Origin: Nostoc sp. ATCC 53789
GTDB taxonomy: Bacteria > Cyanobacteriota > Cyanobacteriia > Cyanobacteriales > Nostocaceae
Reading direction: 5' to 3'
NCBI RefSeq assembly: GCF_009873495.1
Contig: NZ_CP046703.1
Location: forward strand, 3,310,501-3,374,500
Length of the DNA: 64,000 bases
The notes under the pieces were generated by a model. That model worked only from the letters and a program-made list of their open reading frames with translations, did no database searches and was not told the DNA's origin. The translations under genes were made by a program, and so were the position numbers. Shown here one piece after another: positions 25,615 to 34,994 of the stretch. Positions within the stretch are counted from its first letter, which is position 1, and each line of letters starts with the position of its first letter.

Positions 25615-28296
25615 TTAAAAACTGAATGAAATTGTGCCCTGAACTGTAAAAGGTGCTTGTGGGAATACATAAAAGCCGTTGGTTTCGTAGTATTTCACAT
25701 CAAACAGATTTTTGAAATTGAGTGCGGCTCCCCAATCATTACGTTTGTAGAAGATAGTCGCATCGGTTCTAACATAGGAAGGAAGAGTAAACGGATCGCT
25801 TTGGTTAGTAATGCGATCGCCTATAAAAAATAACCCTGCACCAAAACCGAACCCTTGCAAATCACCACTCTGGATTTCATAAGTTGTCCATAAACTAGCG
25901 CCATGATAGGGTGCATTTACCAACCGCGAACCTTGCAAAGAAGGATCGTTGTCTTCGCTGACATAGGCATCATTTAAAAAACCAGAAGCTATTATCTTCC
26001 AACCGGGTGTAATTTCTCCTGCCACATCCAGTTCAATTCCACGACTTTTTACCTCTCCGACTGCAAAGAATACATCAGGATTATCAGGATCAACTGTCGG
26101 TATATTGGTCTTTGTAATATCATAAGCTGCTAACGTCAGCGATATCTGAGGGCTGAGATCGGCTTTAATCCCGACTTCATACTGAGTACCCCGCGAAGGC
26201 TCCAGCGCTTCTCCATTCGACCTAAAATTATTGGGTACAAAGGAACGGCTATAACTGACATACAGCGAGATTGGTTCTATTGGCTGATAAACTAATCCGA
26301 CACGCGGTGAAAAGGCTGTATCATAAAAATTAGATTCTTCTGGCTCGCTACCATTAATTGTGTCAGGAATGAATTTATTGTTGTAATCAACAAAATCATA
26401 TCTGCCGCCGACTAGCAATTTCAAATTTGGCAGCAATGTCACTTGGTCTTGTAAATAAATTGCTGCTGTATTTGTGGTTGAATCGGACTTTACTGCATAG
26501 GTAAAACTTTCACGGGATGGAATTTCATATCCATAGACAGGAGCGAAGATATTTAGTGATGAAATACTTGCTTGATCGAGTGAATAATTACTAATGCTTC
26601 TACTGAATTCCACACCAAAAAGTAGCTGATGCTGAATTGATCCAGTTTTGAATTCACTAATCAAATCGGTTTGCAGCGATAAATCGTTACTTTCACCAGG
26701 AGAAAGACCTGTAGAGTAGTCTCGCGATAAGGTATCGCCAACTAACTCATTAGGATTAATGTGGGTATCATTTGTCTCAATAAATTGACCAGATAAATTA
26801 CTCCGCAGACGCAAGTTTTCATTAAATCGATGGTCTAGGGTTAAAGCAAAGCGGTTATTTTCAATATTAATCGAGTCGCTTGGTTCGCCTAAATTCCGGC
26901 TGATAGGGAGGTCAAGAAAAACACTGTTAGGTAAAAAACCACGATCAAATACTCTATTGACCTTTGTGTATTCGTATTCTAGAGAGATGTTTGTGGCATC
27001 ATCAATCTTGTAGCTGACAATGGGAGAGATAGAGAAAACATCCCCATTGACAAAATCACGAAAACTACCAGAGTTTTCATAGGCAATATTGAGACGATAT
27101 AAAAGATTTTTCTCTGGAGTCAGGGGCCCAGAAATATCAATGGACGAACGATAAAAACTGTAACTTCCTACTGTAAATTCGCCTGCGTAGTAGGGTTCAT
27201 TTAACGGTTGTTTTGTGACGTAATTAACAATACCACCTGGTTCAAATTGACCATACAGCACTGAAGCTGGGCCTTTTAGAACTTCAACCTGTTCGACATT
27301 TGCGCCATAGATAAAAGCATTTTGAGTTTTGAAGCCATTTCTCAGGATGTTTGAGTTGAGAAATCCCCGAATCGTTAAGTCATCTACAGCGCCACTATAG
27401 CCTGTTCCCACCGATACACCAGACACGTTACGGGCTGCATCTGAAATCCGAGTGATTCCCTGCTCCTCAATTACTTGTTTGGGTACAACTTGAATGGACT
27501 GAGGAATATCGCGCAGTGGGGTGTCGGTTCTGGTTGCAGTTGATGTTTCAGGTACACGATATCCATCAGGATCGCCCGTCACTACTAGTTCAATCGGTTC
27601 ATCACTCGCCGCAGAAGGTTGACTTGGCGGAGTTTCTGTTTCTGACTGATTTGCTTCAGGCTTTTGTGGTGTTTGTGTTTGTTGTCCTTGGGATGTGGAA
27701 GACGTAGCACTAGCCACACTCAAAATCAAACCCTCGTCAGGACTGTCAAACAACTCTACAGTCGGTACACTCGCTTCACCAATCACCGTGACTCGGATAG
27801 TATTGGCATCAAAGTTTGCGACCGTTATCTCAGTAATACCTGCAATTGGCCGCTCCGAGCGAAATGTGAATGTATCACCTGAAGGTAAACGTAATTGTGC
27901 GTTGGGAATATCAGCGATAAAATTATTGCCCGAACTGCGATTCACCAGTTGTAATTTTTCACCAAGGGCAGTTTGTAAAATCACTTCCACTCCCTGAGTG
28001 GTGGGATTAGCCTTAACTGCACTCACTGGGACAATTTCCGTGGTACTCCCTTGGCTGAGTTGTGGTGGTTGTCGAAGTATCTCTGCACTCTTGCCAGGAT
28101 GTACTAACTCACTTATTCGTTGAATCTCTCTGATTGGTTCCCCAGTAAATGGTTGATTGGAATTAGCATCTGTTGGAGTTGACTTGAGATGCTCTGATAC
28201 ACCTATCCCTACTTCTTCACTTCTAGCAGCAGTTGCGATCGATACAGTCAAAGAGCTTGTCAATAACAGGTAGGGAAGCAATTTTTTCAGTTTCAT
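25615..28296 (-). CDS. TonB-dependent siderophore receptor with AMIN domain
   Basis: Outer-membrane receptor of about 893 residues from the ATG at 28296 (a GTG at 28314 would add six residues before the signal peptide). MKLKKLLPYLLLTSSLTVSIATA is a Sec signal, ending near ARSEE. An AMIN domain follows (about 85-190), then a Pro/Gln/Ser-rich linker, a plug (DTPLRDIPQSIQVVPKQVI to LKGPASVLYGQFEPGGIVNYVTKQP, about 255-370) and a 22-strand barrel ending VQGTISFSF. The N-terminal AMIN domain is typical for cyanobacterial siderophore receptors. It is the first gene of the minus-strand receptor-PepSY-MFS set and is divergent from the NRPS-PKS genes. It probably takes up the Fe-siderophore made by them. 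Confidence 0.92.
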   Translation of the reverse strand: MKLKKLLPYLLLTSSLTVSIATAARSEEVGIGVSEHLKSTPTDANSNQPFTGEPIREIQRISELVHPGKSAEILRQPPQLSQGSTTEIVPVSAVKANPTTQGVEVILQTALGEKLQLVNRSSGNNFIADIPNAQLRLPSGDTFTFRSERPIAGITEITVANFDANTIRVTVIGEASVPTVELFDSPDEGLILSVASATSSTSQGQQTQTPQKPEANQSETETPPSQPSAASDEPIELVVTGDPDGYRVPETSTATRTDTPLRDIPQSIQVVPKQVIEEQGITRISDAARNVSGVSVGTGYSGAVDDLTIRGFLNSNILRNGFKTQNAFIYGANVEQVEVLKGPASVLYGQFEPGGIVNYVTKQPLNEPYYAGEFTVGSYSFYRSSIDISGPLTPEKNLLYRLNIAYENSGSFRDFVNGDVFSISPIVSYKIDDATNISLEYEYTKVNRVFDRGFLPNSVFLDLPISRNLGEPSDSINIENNRFALTLDHRFNENLRLRSNLSGQFIETNDTHINPNELVGDTLSRDYSTGLSPGESNDLSLQTDLISEFKTGSIQHQLLFGVEFSRSISNYSLDQASISSLNIFAPVYGYEIPSRESFTYAVKSDSTTNTAAIYLQDQVTLLPNLKLLVGGRYDFVDYNNKFIPDTINGSEPEESNFYDTAFSPRVGLVYQPIEPISLYVSYSRSFVPNNFRSNGEALEPSRGTQYEVGIKADLSPQISLTLAAYDITKTNIPTVDPDNPDVFFAVGEVKSRGIELDVAGEITPGWKIIASGFLNDAYVSEDNDPSLQGSRLVNAPYHGASLWTTYEIQSGDLQGFGFGAGLFFIGDRITNQSDPFTLPSYVRTDATIFYKRNDWGAALNFKNLFDVKYYETNGFYVFPQAPFTVQGTISFSF

Positions 28297-28354
28297 TCCA
28301 ATCCAGATCCTCACGGTCTACTAGTAGCCTTAGAACTTAATAGAAAAGTTTTTC

Positions 28355-28370
28355 ATTTCAAATCTGAAAT
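28355..28370. promoter_or_regulatory. Candidate operator before the siderophore receptor
   Basis: ATTTCA (28355-28360) and TGAAAT (28365-28370) form an inverted repeat about 60 bases upstream of the receptor start. AT-rich palindromes of this size are typical of Fur-type sites, but the match to any consensus is not clear. Confidence 0.25.
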
Positions 28371-28573
28371 TAAACTATTTTAGCCACAAAGTAAAGTGAC
28401 AATATATCGCAAGATATTTGACAGTCTTTATCAAGATTTTCTAGCTTATAAAGTTAAAAGACAGCTAATAGCTGGAATAGATATAGTTAAAATGATACAA
28501 GTGCAAGACAAGTGTTACTAAAGAAAATGTTGTCCTAATCAATATTTGGAAGACTTTAAAATATTTTTACCAA

Positions 28574-28605
28574 ATAAAATAAGTATAAAATTATACTTAT
28601 TTTAT
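28574..28605. promoter_or_regulatory. 32-bp perfect AT-rich palindrome
   Basis: ATAAAATAAGTATAA (28574-28588) is followed by AA and then its exact complement (28591-28605). It lies between two divergent iron-related operons, followed by an A-run. It may be a regulator site or a two-way terminator-like hairpin. Confidence 0.35.
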
Positions 28606-28754
28606 AAAAAAAGAATACACCGAATTTCATCTGAATGGAATGCAATAACTTGATTGCCCATAGCTCAAATGCGTTTAAACGCACTTAAATTAAAGAAAAT
28701 AAGATTGATCGGGGCTGATGGGTTAGACTCTCTATCAATTTCCCAACGACTAAA

Positions 28755-28906
28755 AGGATGTTTGAAAAGTCCTCTTCTTGGTAACAAAACGTTTAGATCC
28801 CCCTAAATCCCCCTTAAAAAGGGGGACTTTGACTCCGGTTCCACCCTTTTTAAGAGGGGGATCAATGAGTGCCTAAAATTACAGCCAACTACTTTTCAAA
28901 CAACCT
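28755..28906. mobile_element. MITE with TGTTTGAAAAGT ends
   Basis: AGGATGTTTGAAAAGT (28755-28770) and ACTTTTCAAACAACCT (28891-28906) are inverted ends with one mismatch. Inside is a hairpin from GATCCCCC (28796) to GGGGGATC (28863) with a CCCCCTTAAAAAGGGGG core. The left 22 bases recur at 1855-1876. No target duplication is clear. Confidence 0.65.
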
Positions 28907-29454
28907 CTAAGGTTTTTAAGCCCACGGACGTTAGTAATGCCTCGTACAAAAGGGGTTTATAACCGCTTTTTTAATGTTAAATTGACACCTATCAGTAGTA
29001 CCTTGTCCCTGTGATGGTCTGTATTCTGACCGATTAAGCATTGCTCTAACTTGCTGCGATCGCTGACAAAAAATCAGCTTAATCTACGGAAGACCAGGTT
29101 ATAAAAATATAATCTATTTACACAAATCAATAAGAATTACCTATCAATAGCTAGTTGCATAAAGCGATACTCTCCTCTAAAGTAAGCAGAGTACTTGAAA
29201 ATTGCTCTCAATAAAAAGCTTAAAACTTTATTGAGTTGAAATTTGCAATAGCGTCTAGTATTTCGCTAAGGACTCCCTTGTTTAGGCTCTCCTAAAAGAG
29301 GTAAAAGAGCCTTAGCTAGTAAAAAGTCAGAATTGTGGGATGAAAACTTACCTGTGAAATGCGATCGATATTTGCGTTCTCATTTTGGCAGGATAAAAGT
29401 TGAATGTATCGCAGCAGTATTTAAGCAAGAGTGCATCTAGTTCTGGAAAGTCAA

Positions 29455-32400
29455 ATGGCTATACAAATCAAGGACTTTAAAGAAATTGACCCTAACTTCA
29501 CGGTTGTTGATCTTCTCCATCAAAGAAGCTTGACACAGCCGGATACAATTGCTTTCACCTTCCTTGAAGATGGAGAAACCCAAGAATCAACACTGACTTA
29601 TCAACAACTGGTGAAGCGCTCTTGTGCGATCGCATCTCAACTCCAAGCTTTAAATTTAAATGGGGAACGAGCCTTATTACTTTATCCACCTGGACTAGAT
29701 TACTTAACTGCTTTTTTTGGTTGTCTATACGCTGGAGTTGTTGCAGTTCCGGCTTATCCACCTCTCAATCAACGCAAAACACCCAGAATAAGCGCTATTA
29801 CTAAAGATGCACAACCTAGCATTGCTCTGACTACAACAGCGATGCTCCCGACATTACAATCCATATTTGCACAAGCAACAAACCTAGAAAGTCTCCAGTG
29901 GTTGACTACAGATGATATAGCGCCAGGTTCAGAAGACGCTTGGCAACAAACTCACATCAATCCAGATACCCTAGCTTTTTTGCAATATACATCGGGTTCT
30001 ACAGGGACACCAAAGGGAGTCATGCTTAGTCACGGCAATTTGCTCCACAATGCCGCCATGACTTACCAAATTATGGAACATTCTCCTAGTAGTAAATTTG
30101 TTTCTTGGCTACCTGTTTACCATGATATGGGATTGATTGGTGGTATTTTGCAACCTTTGTATGGTGGATTTCCTTGCATCTTGATGTCCCCAACAGCTTT
30201 TTTACAACGACCTTATCGTTGGTTACAGGCAATTTCTCACTACAAAGGTACAACTAGCGGAGCCCCTAACTTTGCTTATGAATTGTGCATTCAAAAGATT
30301 ACCCCTGAGCAAAAAGAAACCCTTGATTTAAGTAGTTGGAGTGTTGCATTTAATGGTGCTGAACCCATTCGGCAGGATACTTTAGAACGGTTTGCAGAGG
30401 CTTTTGCAGAGTGTGGCTTTCGCCGGGAAGCATTTTACCCATGTTACGGGATGGCGGAAGCAACCCTGATGATTTCTGGCGGGAGCAAGAAAGCTGTACC
30501 TCCTTGTATAACAGTTGTCAAATCGGCACTTTCCAGAAACCGGGTTGTTGAAGCAAATACTGATAGTGAAGATATTCAAAGTTTTGTCAGTTGTGGACAA
30601 ACTTTACCACAACAACAAATTGCGATCGCTAATCCAGAGACTTTTACCCCTTGTCAACCTGACGAAGTTGGAGAAATTTGGGTATCAGGCCCTAGTGTTG
30701 GGCAAGGTTATCGGCATCGGCAACAAGAGACGGAGCAAGTATTTCACGCCTATCTCCAAGGCACAGGAGTTAGCACAACATTAGGGCCATTTTTACGTAC
30801 TGGTGACTTAGGCTTTTTGCACAATGGAGAACTCTTCATTACAGGTAGAGCCAAAGATTTAATTATCATCAGAGGTCGTAATCTTTACCCACAAGACATC
30901 GAACTAACTACAGAATACAGCCATCCATCATTGCGTTTAGGTAGCTGTGCAGCTTTTGCTGTGGAAGTTGCTCATGAAGAACGGTTGGTAGTGGTGCAGG
31001 AATTGGAGTTTCGTGCCAAACCAAATTTTGAAGAAGTTACTGCCGCAATTCGTCAGACCGTTGCAGAAGTACATGAAGTGCAAGTATATGCAGTAGTACT
31101 AATCAAACCAGGTAGTATTCCCAAAACTTCTAGCGGCAAAATTCAACGCCGTGCCACAAAAGCCAATTTTTTGGCAACCAAACTGGAAGTTATCAGCCAG
31201 AGTATCCTGGATAGTGCAGATGACCTTGAGAATAAGACGAATCTGAGCCGTGAAGCAATTATGGCAACAGCGTCAGAAACCCGCCTACCATTGCTGATAT
31301 CTTACTTACAAAAACAAATTGCTCAGATATTAAAAATTGAAGTTTCCCAAGTGAAACCAGAACAACCACTAAATAGCTTGGGAATCGATTCCTTAATAGT
31401 TTTCGATTTAAAAAATCGAATTCAGGTAGATTTTGGGGTAGCAATATCTGTTGAAGATTTTTTCCAAGATGCTAGTGTCGTTCTGCTAGCAATGCAAATC
31501 CTTTCTCAATTAACAATTACAAAATCTTCAGAACCACTGCTACAGCCGATTTCTCGCAATCAAGAACTACCCCTGTGTCTATCTCAAGAGCGCTTGTGGT
31601 TCCTTAACCAGTTAGAACCTAATAACCCCTTCTACAACGTTCCCATTGCAATACGTTTGACTGGGAAGCTTCATCAGGCGACATTAGAACAAAGTCTTAA
31701 CGAAGTCGTACAGCGTCACGAAGCCTTGCGAACTAGCTTTGTATCTGTCAAAGGGCGACCAGTTCAGGTGATTACCCCAAGTGTGAAGTTGACACTACCA
31801 GTTTTGGAATTACCAGAAGCAACTGTGGCTGAGGCTTTGCGCTTCGCCACAGAGTTCGCTCAAAAACCCTTTGATTTATCACAGTCGCCACTGCTGCGAG
31901 TTCAACTTTTGTATTTGAAACCAGAGGAGCATATATTGCTCTTGACCATGCACCACATTATTGCCGATGGTTGGTCTATTGGTATTCTGATTCAAGAACT
32001 AGCAGAGATTTACCAAGCTATTTCTCATGACTTACCTTCTCTACTTCCTAAACTTCCCATCCAGTATGCAGATTTTGCTGATTGGCAGAGAAAATGGCTA
32101 CAAGGAGAGATTCTTCATACCCAACTTGATTACTGGAAACAGCAGTTAAGCGGTAATCTATCAGTACTGCAACTGACTACAGATAGACCCCGACCAGCAA
32201 TACAAACCTTCGCTGGTAAAAAGCAATTTCTAGCATTTCCTAAAGCTTTAAGTGAAGCAGTAAAAGAATTAAATCAGCGAGAGGGTGTCACTCAGTTTAT
32301 GACACTCATCGCAGTATTTAAGACGTTGTTATACTGTTATACAAACCAACAAGAAATCTTAGTTGGTTCGCCTGTCGCAGGTCGGACTAGAGCAGAAACT

Positions 32401-32964
32401 CAGGGGATAATAGGGTTTTTTATTAATACCCTGGTGCTGCGTACAAATCTATCAGGTAATCCGAGTTTTCGGACTTTATTAGGGCGGGTACGCGAAGTGG
32501 CTTTGGGTGCTTACGCTCATCAAGAATTGCCCTTTGAAAAGTTAGTGGAAGAATTACAACCAGAGCGGGATTTAAGCCACAACCCATTGTTTCAAGTGAT
32601 GTTTATTCTGCAAAATGCTCCCATTCCATCTATAGAATTTCCAGAGCTAACTCTGCATCCCCTAGAGGTTGATAGTGGTACATCTAAATTTGATTTGAAA
32701 TTCAGTATTTGGGAAAGTACAGAAGGATTTAACGGCTCATTAGAGTATAAAACAGACTTGTTTGATGACAAGACTATTGGGCGAATGATTATTCATTTTG
32801 AAATTCTGCTACGCAATGTTGTTGAACAGCCAGATATCAGACTGAATGAGTTAGCCGAAATTATCGTTACCTCTGACAGAGAACAACAGCAAATTAAAGA
32901 GAAAGAGCTAGAATTTACCTCATTAGAAAAGCTGAAGTTAACCAAGCGTAAAGTCATTAATTAA
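29455..32964 (+). CDS. Lipopeptide starter: FAAL - ACP - condensation domain
   Basis: First gene of the assembly line. The ATG at 29455 follows a GGAAAG; a GTG at 29431 would add eight residues. The product has 1169 residues. Residues 1-570 are a fatty acyl-AMP ligase (YTSGSTGTPKGVMLSHGN; CYGMAEATLMISGG). About 605-680 is an acyl carrier domain with Ser646 in LGIDSLIV. About 695-1130 is a condensation domain with the intact motif HHIIADG (His833-His834). It therefore activates a free fatty acid, loads it on the carrier and joins it to the first amino acid. That amino acid sits on the next NRPS (34995-43784), whose own first domain lacks catalytic His; this C domain is thus the likely acylating one. 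The fatty chain length cannot be read from sequence. Confidence 0.93.
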   Translation: MAIQIKDFKEIDPNFTVVDLLHQRSLTQPDTIAFTFLEDGETQESTLTYQQLVKRSCAIASQLQALNLNGERALLLYPPGLDYLTAFFGCLYAGVVAVPAYPPLNQRKTPRISAITKDAQPSIALTTTAMLPTLQSIFAQATNLESLQWLTTDDIAPGSEDAWQQTHINPDTLAFLQYTSGSTGTPKGVMLSHGNLLHNAAMTYQIMEHSPSSKFVSWLPVYHDMGLIGGILQPLYGGFPCILMSPTAFLQRPYRWLQAISHYKGTTSGAPNFAYELCIQKITPEQKETLDLSSWSVAFNGAEPIRQDTLERFAEAFAECGFRREAFYPCYGMAEATLMISGGSKKAVPPCITVVKSALSRNRVVEANTDSEDIQSFVSCGQTLPQQQIAIANPETFTPCQPDEVGEIWVSGPSVGQGYRHRQQETEQVFHAYLQGTGVSTTLGPFLRTGDLGFLHNGELFITGRAKDLIIIRGRNLYPQDIELTTEYSHPSLRLGSCAAFAVEVAHEERLVVVQELEFRAKPNFEEVTAAIRQTVAEVHEVQVYAVVLIKPGSIPKTSSGKIQRRATKANFLATKLEVISQSILDSADDLENKTNLSREAIMATASETRLPLLISYLQKQIAQILKIEVSQVKPEQPLNSLGIDSLIVFDLKNRIQVDFGVAISVEDFFQDASVVLLAMQILSQLTITKSSEPLLQPISRNQELPLCLSQERLWFLNQLEPNNPFYNVPIAIRLTGKLHQATLEQSLNEVVQRHEALRTSFVSVKGRPVQVITPSVKLTLPVLELPEATVAEALRFATEFAQKPFDLSQSPLLRVQLLYLKPEEHILLLTMHHIIADGWSIGILIQELAEIYQAISHDLPSLLPKLPIQYADFADWQRKWLQGEILHTQLDYWKQQLSGNLSVLQLTTDRPRPAIQTFAGKKQFLAFPKALSEAVKELNQREGVTQFMTLIAVFKTLLYCYTNQQEILVGSPVAGRTRAETQGIIGFFINTLVLRTNLSGNPSFRTLLGRVREVALGAYAHQELPFEKLVEELQPERDLSHNPLFQVMFILQNAPIPSIEFPELTLHPLEVDSGTSKFDLKFSIWESTEGFNGSLEYKTDLFDDKTIGRMIIHFEILLRNVVEQPDIRLNELAEIIVTSDREQQQIKEKELEFTSLEKLKLTKRKVIN

Positions 32965-32995
32965 TAGAAGATAAAAATACATTGGAGTAGCATCA

Positions 32996-33901
32996 ATGAA
33001 CTTAATCCAATCATTAAAAAGTTTTCCGCGTCAAGTTAGGGCATTTTTACAGCCAAATGATTTAAGTAAAGTAGCGGCTCTTTATGCCCATGAAGAATGG
33101 CCTAGACTGCGGTTTGCTCATCGCTACCAAAGTCATTTTGCTCCCCTGAAATGGAAAAAACTCAAGATTTTGGCAATTGGTGTAGGGGGTTACGAAGATC
33201 ACACAATTGGAGGTGAGGCTTTAAAAACTTTTAAAACTTATTTTCCAAATAGTATGATCTACGGTATTGATATTGTTGATAAAAGGTATTTAGAAGAAGA
33301 CCGAATTAAAATATTTCACGGCGATCAAAATGATGAATCTTTTATGAAAGATGTTTTCAATGAAACCGGAGCATTAGATATCATCATTGAAGATGGCAGT
33401 TCGGCTAATGAACATCATATTAAAGCCTTCTACAAATTTTTTCCTGTACTCAACGAAGGCGGGATTTATGCTGCGGAAAATATTCATCATTCTTACTGGC
33501 CAAGTCTTGGACAAAAGTGGTCAGACTTTGCTCAAGAAAGTGTGATGATGCAAAATTGGGTAAACGTGGGTGGAAGTCTTGACTTGAACGACCCAAAAAC
33601 TGTGATGAATATGTTTAAAAAATTAGTTGATGGATTGAATTATGAAGAATTTTTAAATCCCGGCTATACTCCATCTTATTTTGATAAAAATATTGTTTCT
33701 TTGCACTTTTACCATAATTTAGTAATTGTGTATAAAGGCGACAATAGTGAAGGTAGTAATTTTATTGAAAATAACACTTTGCAACCATTCGTTTTGGAAA
33801 CTCTGGGTGTCAATTCATTGGATGATCTGGGGCTAGAATTTCCAGAAATCGACCAGAAAGCAGATGAAATGAGTTTGACTTTTACCACTATTAAAAGCTG
33901 A
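32996..33901 (+). CDS. MycE/TylE-like SAM-dependent methyltransferase
   Basis: Protein of 301 residues. ILAIGVGGYEDHTIGGEALKTF near residue 60, then YGIDIVDKR, IKIFHGDQNDESF and DIIIEDGSSANEHHI are the pattern of the demethylmacrocin/mycinamicin sugar O-methyltransferase family, which is metal-dependent. GGIYAAENIHHSYWP completes the fold. In macrolides these enzymes methylate sugar hydroxyls; here no sugar genes are seen, so the target could be a hydroxyl or carboxyl of the peptide. It lies between the starter gene (31 bases) and the hydroxylase gene (22 bases) on the same strand, so it is co-transcribed. The true substrate is unknown. Confidence 0.83.
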   Translation: MNLIQSLKSFPRQVRAFLQPNDLSKVAALYAHEEWPRLRFAHRYQSHFAPLKWKKLKILAIGVGGYEDHTIGGEALKTFKTYFPNSMIYGIDIVDKRYLEEDRIKIFHGDQNDESFMKDVFNETGALDIIIEDGSSANEHHIKAFYKFFPVLNEGGIYAAENIHHSYWPSLGQKWSDFAQESVMMQNWVNVGGSLDLNDPKTVMNMFKKLVDGLNYEEFLNPGYTPSYFDKNIVSLHFYHNLVIVYKGDNSEGSNFIENNTLQPFVLETLGVNSLDDLGLEFPEIDQKADEMSLTFTTIKS

Positions 33902-33923
33902 AGGGAATTCTTGGAGCAAAATT

Positions 33924-34964
33924 ATGAAAATTCCAGAGTCCCCAAAACTTAATCTCAATGAGTTACGAATAACTAAACGGCAAGGTATCAATGTTTCGCC
34001 AGCCGAATTGATTAAAGCAGTACCTTTAGTGGCAGGAAATTCGCTTCCTTTGCTTATCCAACCCACTGTAGATGCAGTGAATTTAGTTGCTTGGGCGGTG
34101 AGTAATCGGGAGTTGATTACAAATCATTTGTTTAAGCATGGCGGAATTCTGTTTCGGAATTTTCAGGTGAAGAACTATTTGGAGTTTGAGCAGTTTATCA
34201 AAAGCGTGACTGGAGAGTTACTGGAATATCGCGATCGCTCTTCACCACGCAGCCCAATCCAAGGTAATATTTATACTTCAACTGACTATCCTGCCAACTC
34301 AAGTATTTTTCTGCACAGCGAACTTTCTTACGCCAAAACCTGGCCTTTAAAGATTTTCTTTTTTTGTATTCAGCCTGCACAACAAGGAGGAGAAACACCA
34401 ATTGCAGACACTCGCAAATTGTTGCAACGGATTGATGGTAAAATTTGCGATCGCTTCAGTCAAAAGGGAGTTATGTATGTCCGTAACTTTGGCGACGGCT
34501 TTGGCTTACCTTGGCAAACAGTTTTTCAAACAACCAATCCATCTGAAGTAGAAGCATTTTGTCGTAGTAATGGCATTGAGTTCGAGTGGAAAGAGGGTAA
34601 TCGTTTGAGAACCCGTCAAGTTCGTCAAGCGGTTGCTACACACCCGCACACAAATGAACTCGTGTGGTTTAATCACGCTGCCTTCTTTCATATCTCAACT
34701 TTGGAACCAAGCATCCGCGAACCATTATTAGCAGAGTTCCCAGAATCAGATTTGCCCCACAATACTTATTACGGTGATGGTTCAGCAATTGAACCTGCTG
34801 TACTAGATGAAATTCGCTCTGCTTACCAACAAGAAATGGTTATTTTTCCCTGGCAAGCTGGAGATATTTTAATGCTCGATAATATGCTTACAGCGCATGG
34901 ACGGATGCCATTTGTGGGTGCGCGAAAGATTGCAGTGGGAATGGCAGAACAATACAGTAATTAA
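33924..34964 (+). CDS. SyrP/TauD-type Fe(II)/2-oxoglutarate beta-hydroxylase (stand-alone)
   Basis: TauD-fold oxygenase of 346 residues. The iron ligands are probably His131 and Glu133 in FLHSELSY, and His325 in MLTAHGRMPF; the Arg in GARKIAVG binds 2-oxoglutarate. CIQPAQQGGETPIAD is a strong match to SyrP-like Asp hydroxylases. It likely hydroxylates the beta carbon of Asp while bound to a carrier protein, giving an iron-binding beta-hydroxyaspartate. It ends 30 bases before the NRPS whose first domain is a condensation-like domain without catalytic His (an interface domain), and whose first A domain reads Asp. That is the arrangement known for interface-dependent Asp beta-hydroxylases. It is a paralogue of the oxygenase fused to the end of the next protein. 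Confidence 0.9.
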   Translation: MKIPESPKLNLNELRITKRQGINVSPAELIKAVPLVAGNSLPLLIQPTVDAVNLVAWAVSNRELITNHLFKHGGILFRNFQVKNYLEFEQFIKSVTGELLEYRDRSSPRSPIQGNIYTSTDYPANSSIFLHSELSYAKTWPLKIFFFCIQPAQQGGETPIADTRKLLQRIDGKICDRFSQKGVMYVRNFGDGFGLPWQTVFQTTNPSEVEAFCRSNGIEFEWKEGNRLRTRQVRQAVATHPHTNELVWFNHAAFFHISTLEPSIREPLLAEFPESDLPHNTYYGDGSAIEPAVLDEIRSAYQQEMVIFPWQAGDILMLDNMLTAHGRMPFVGARKIAVGMAEQYSN

Positions 34965-34994
34965 TATATTTAGTGGCAAGTACGGAGAATCAGA

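Larger units (their letters stand above)
28297..29454. other. Divergent control region between uptake and synthesis operons
   Basis: A stretch of about 1.15 kb without a recognisable gene, holding the promoters of both the receptor operon (minus) and the NRPS-PKS operon (plus). Contents: a 6-4-6 inverted repeat ATTTCA-AATC-TGAAAT at 28355-28370 just before the receptor start, a 32-bp perfect AT-rich palindrome at 28574-28605, a MITE at 28755-28906, and a 7-bp inverted repeat AGGCTCT/AGAGCCT at 29284-29312. I see no textbook Fur box. GCGATCGC HIP1 sites occur as elsewhere. Confidence 0.6.

Noticed and set aside
28297..28400. Textbook Fur box upstream of the receptor
   Set aside because: Only a short ATTTCA/TGAAAT inverted repeat is present; it does not clearly match the 19-bp Fur consensus, so it is listed as a weak candidate only.
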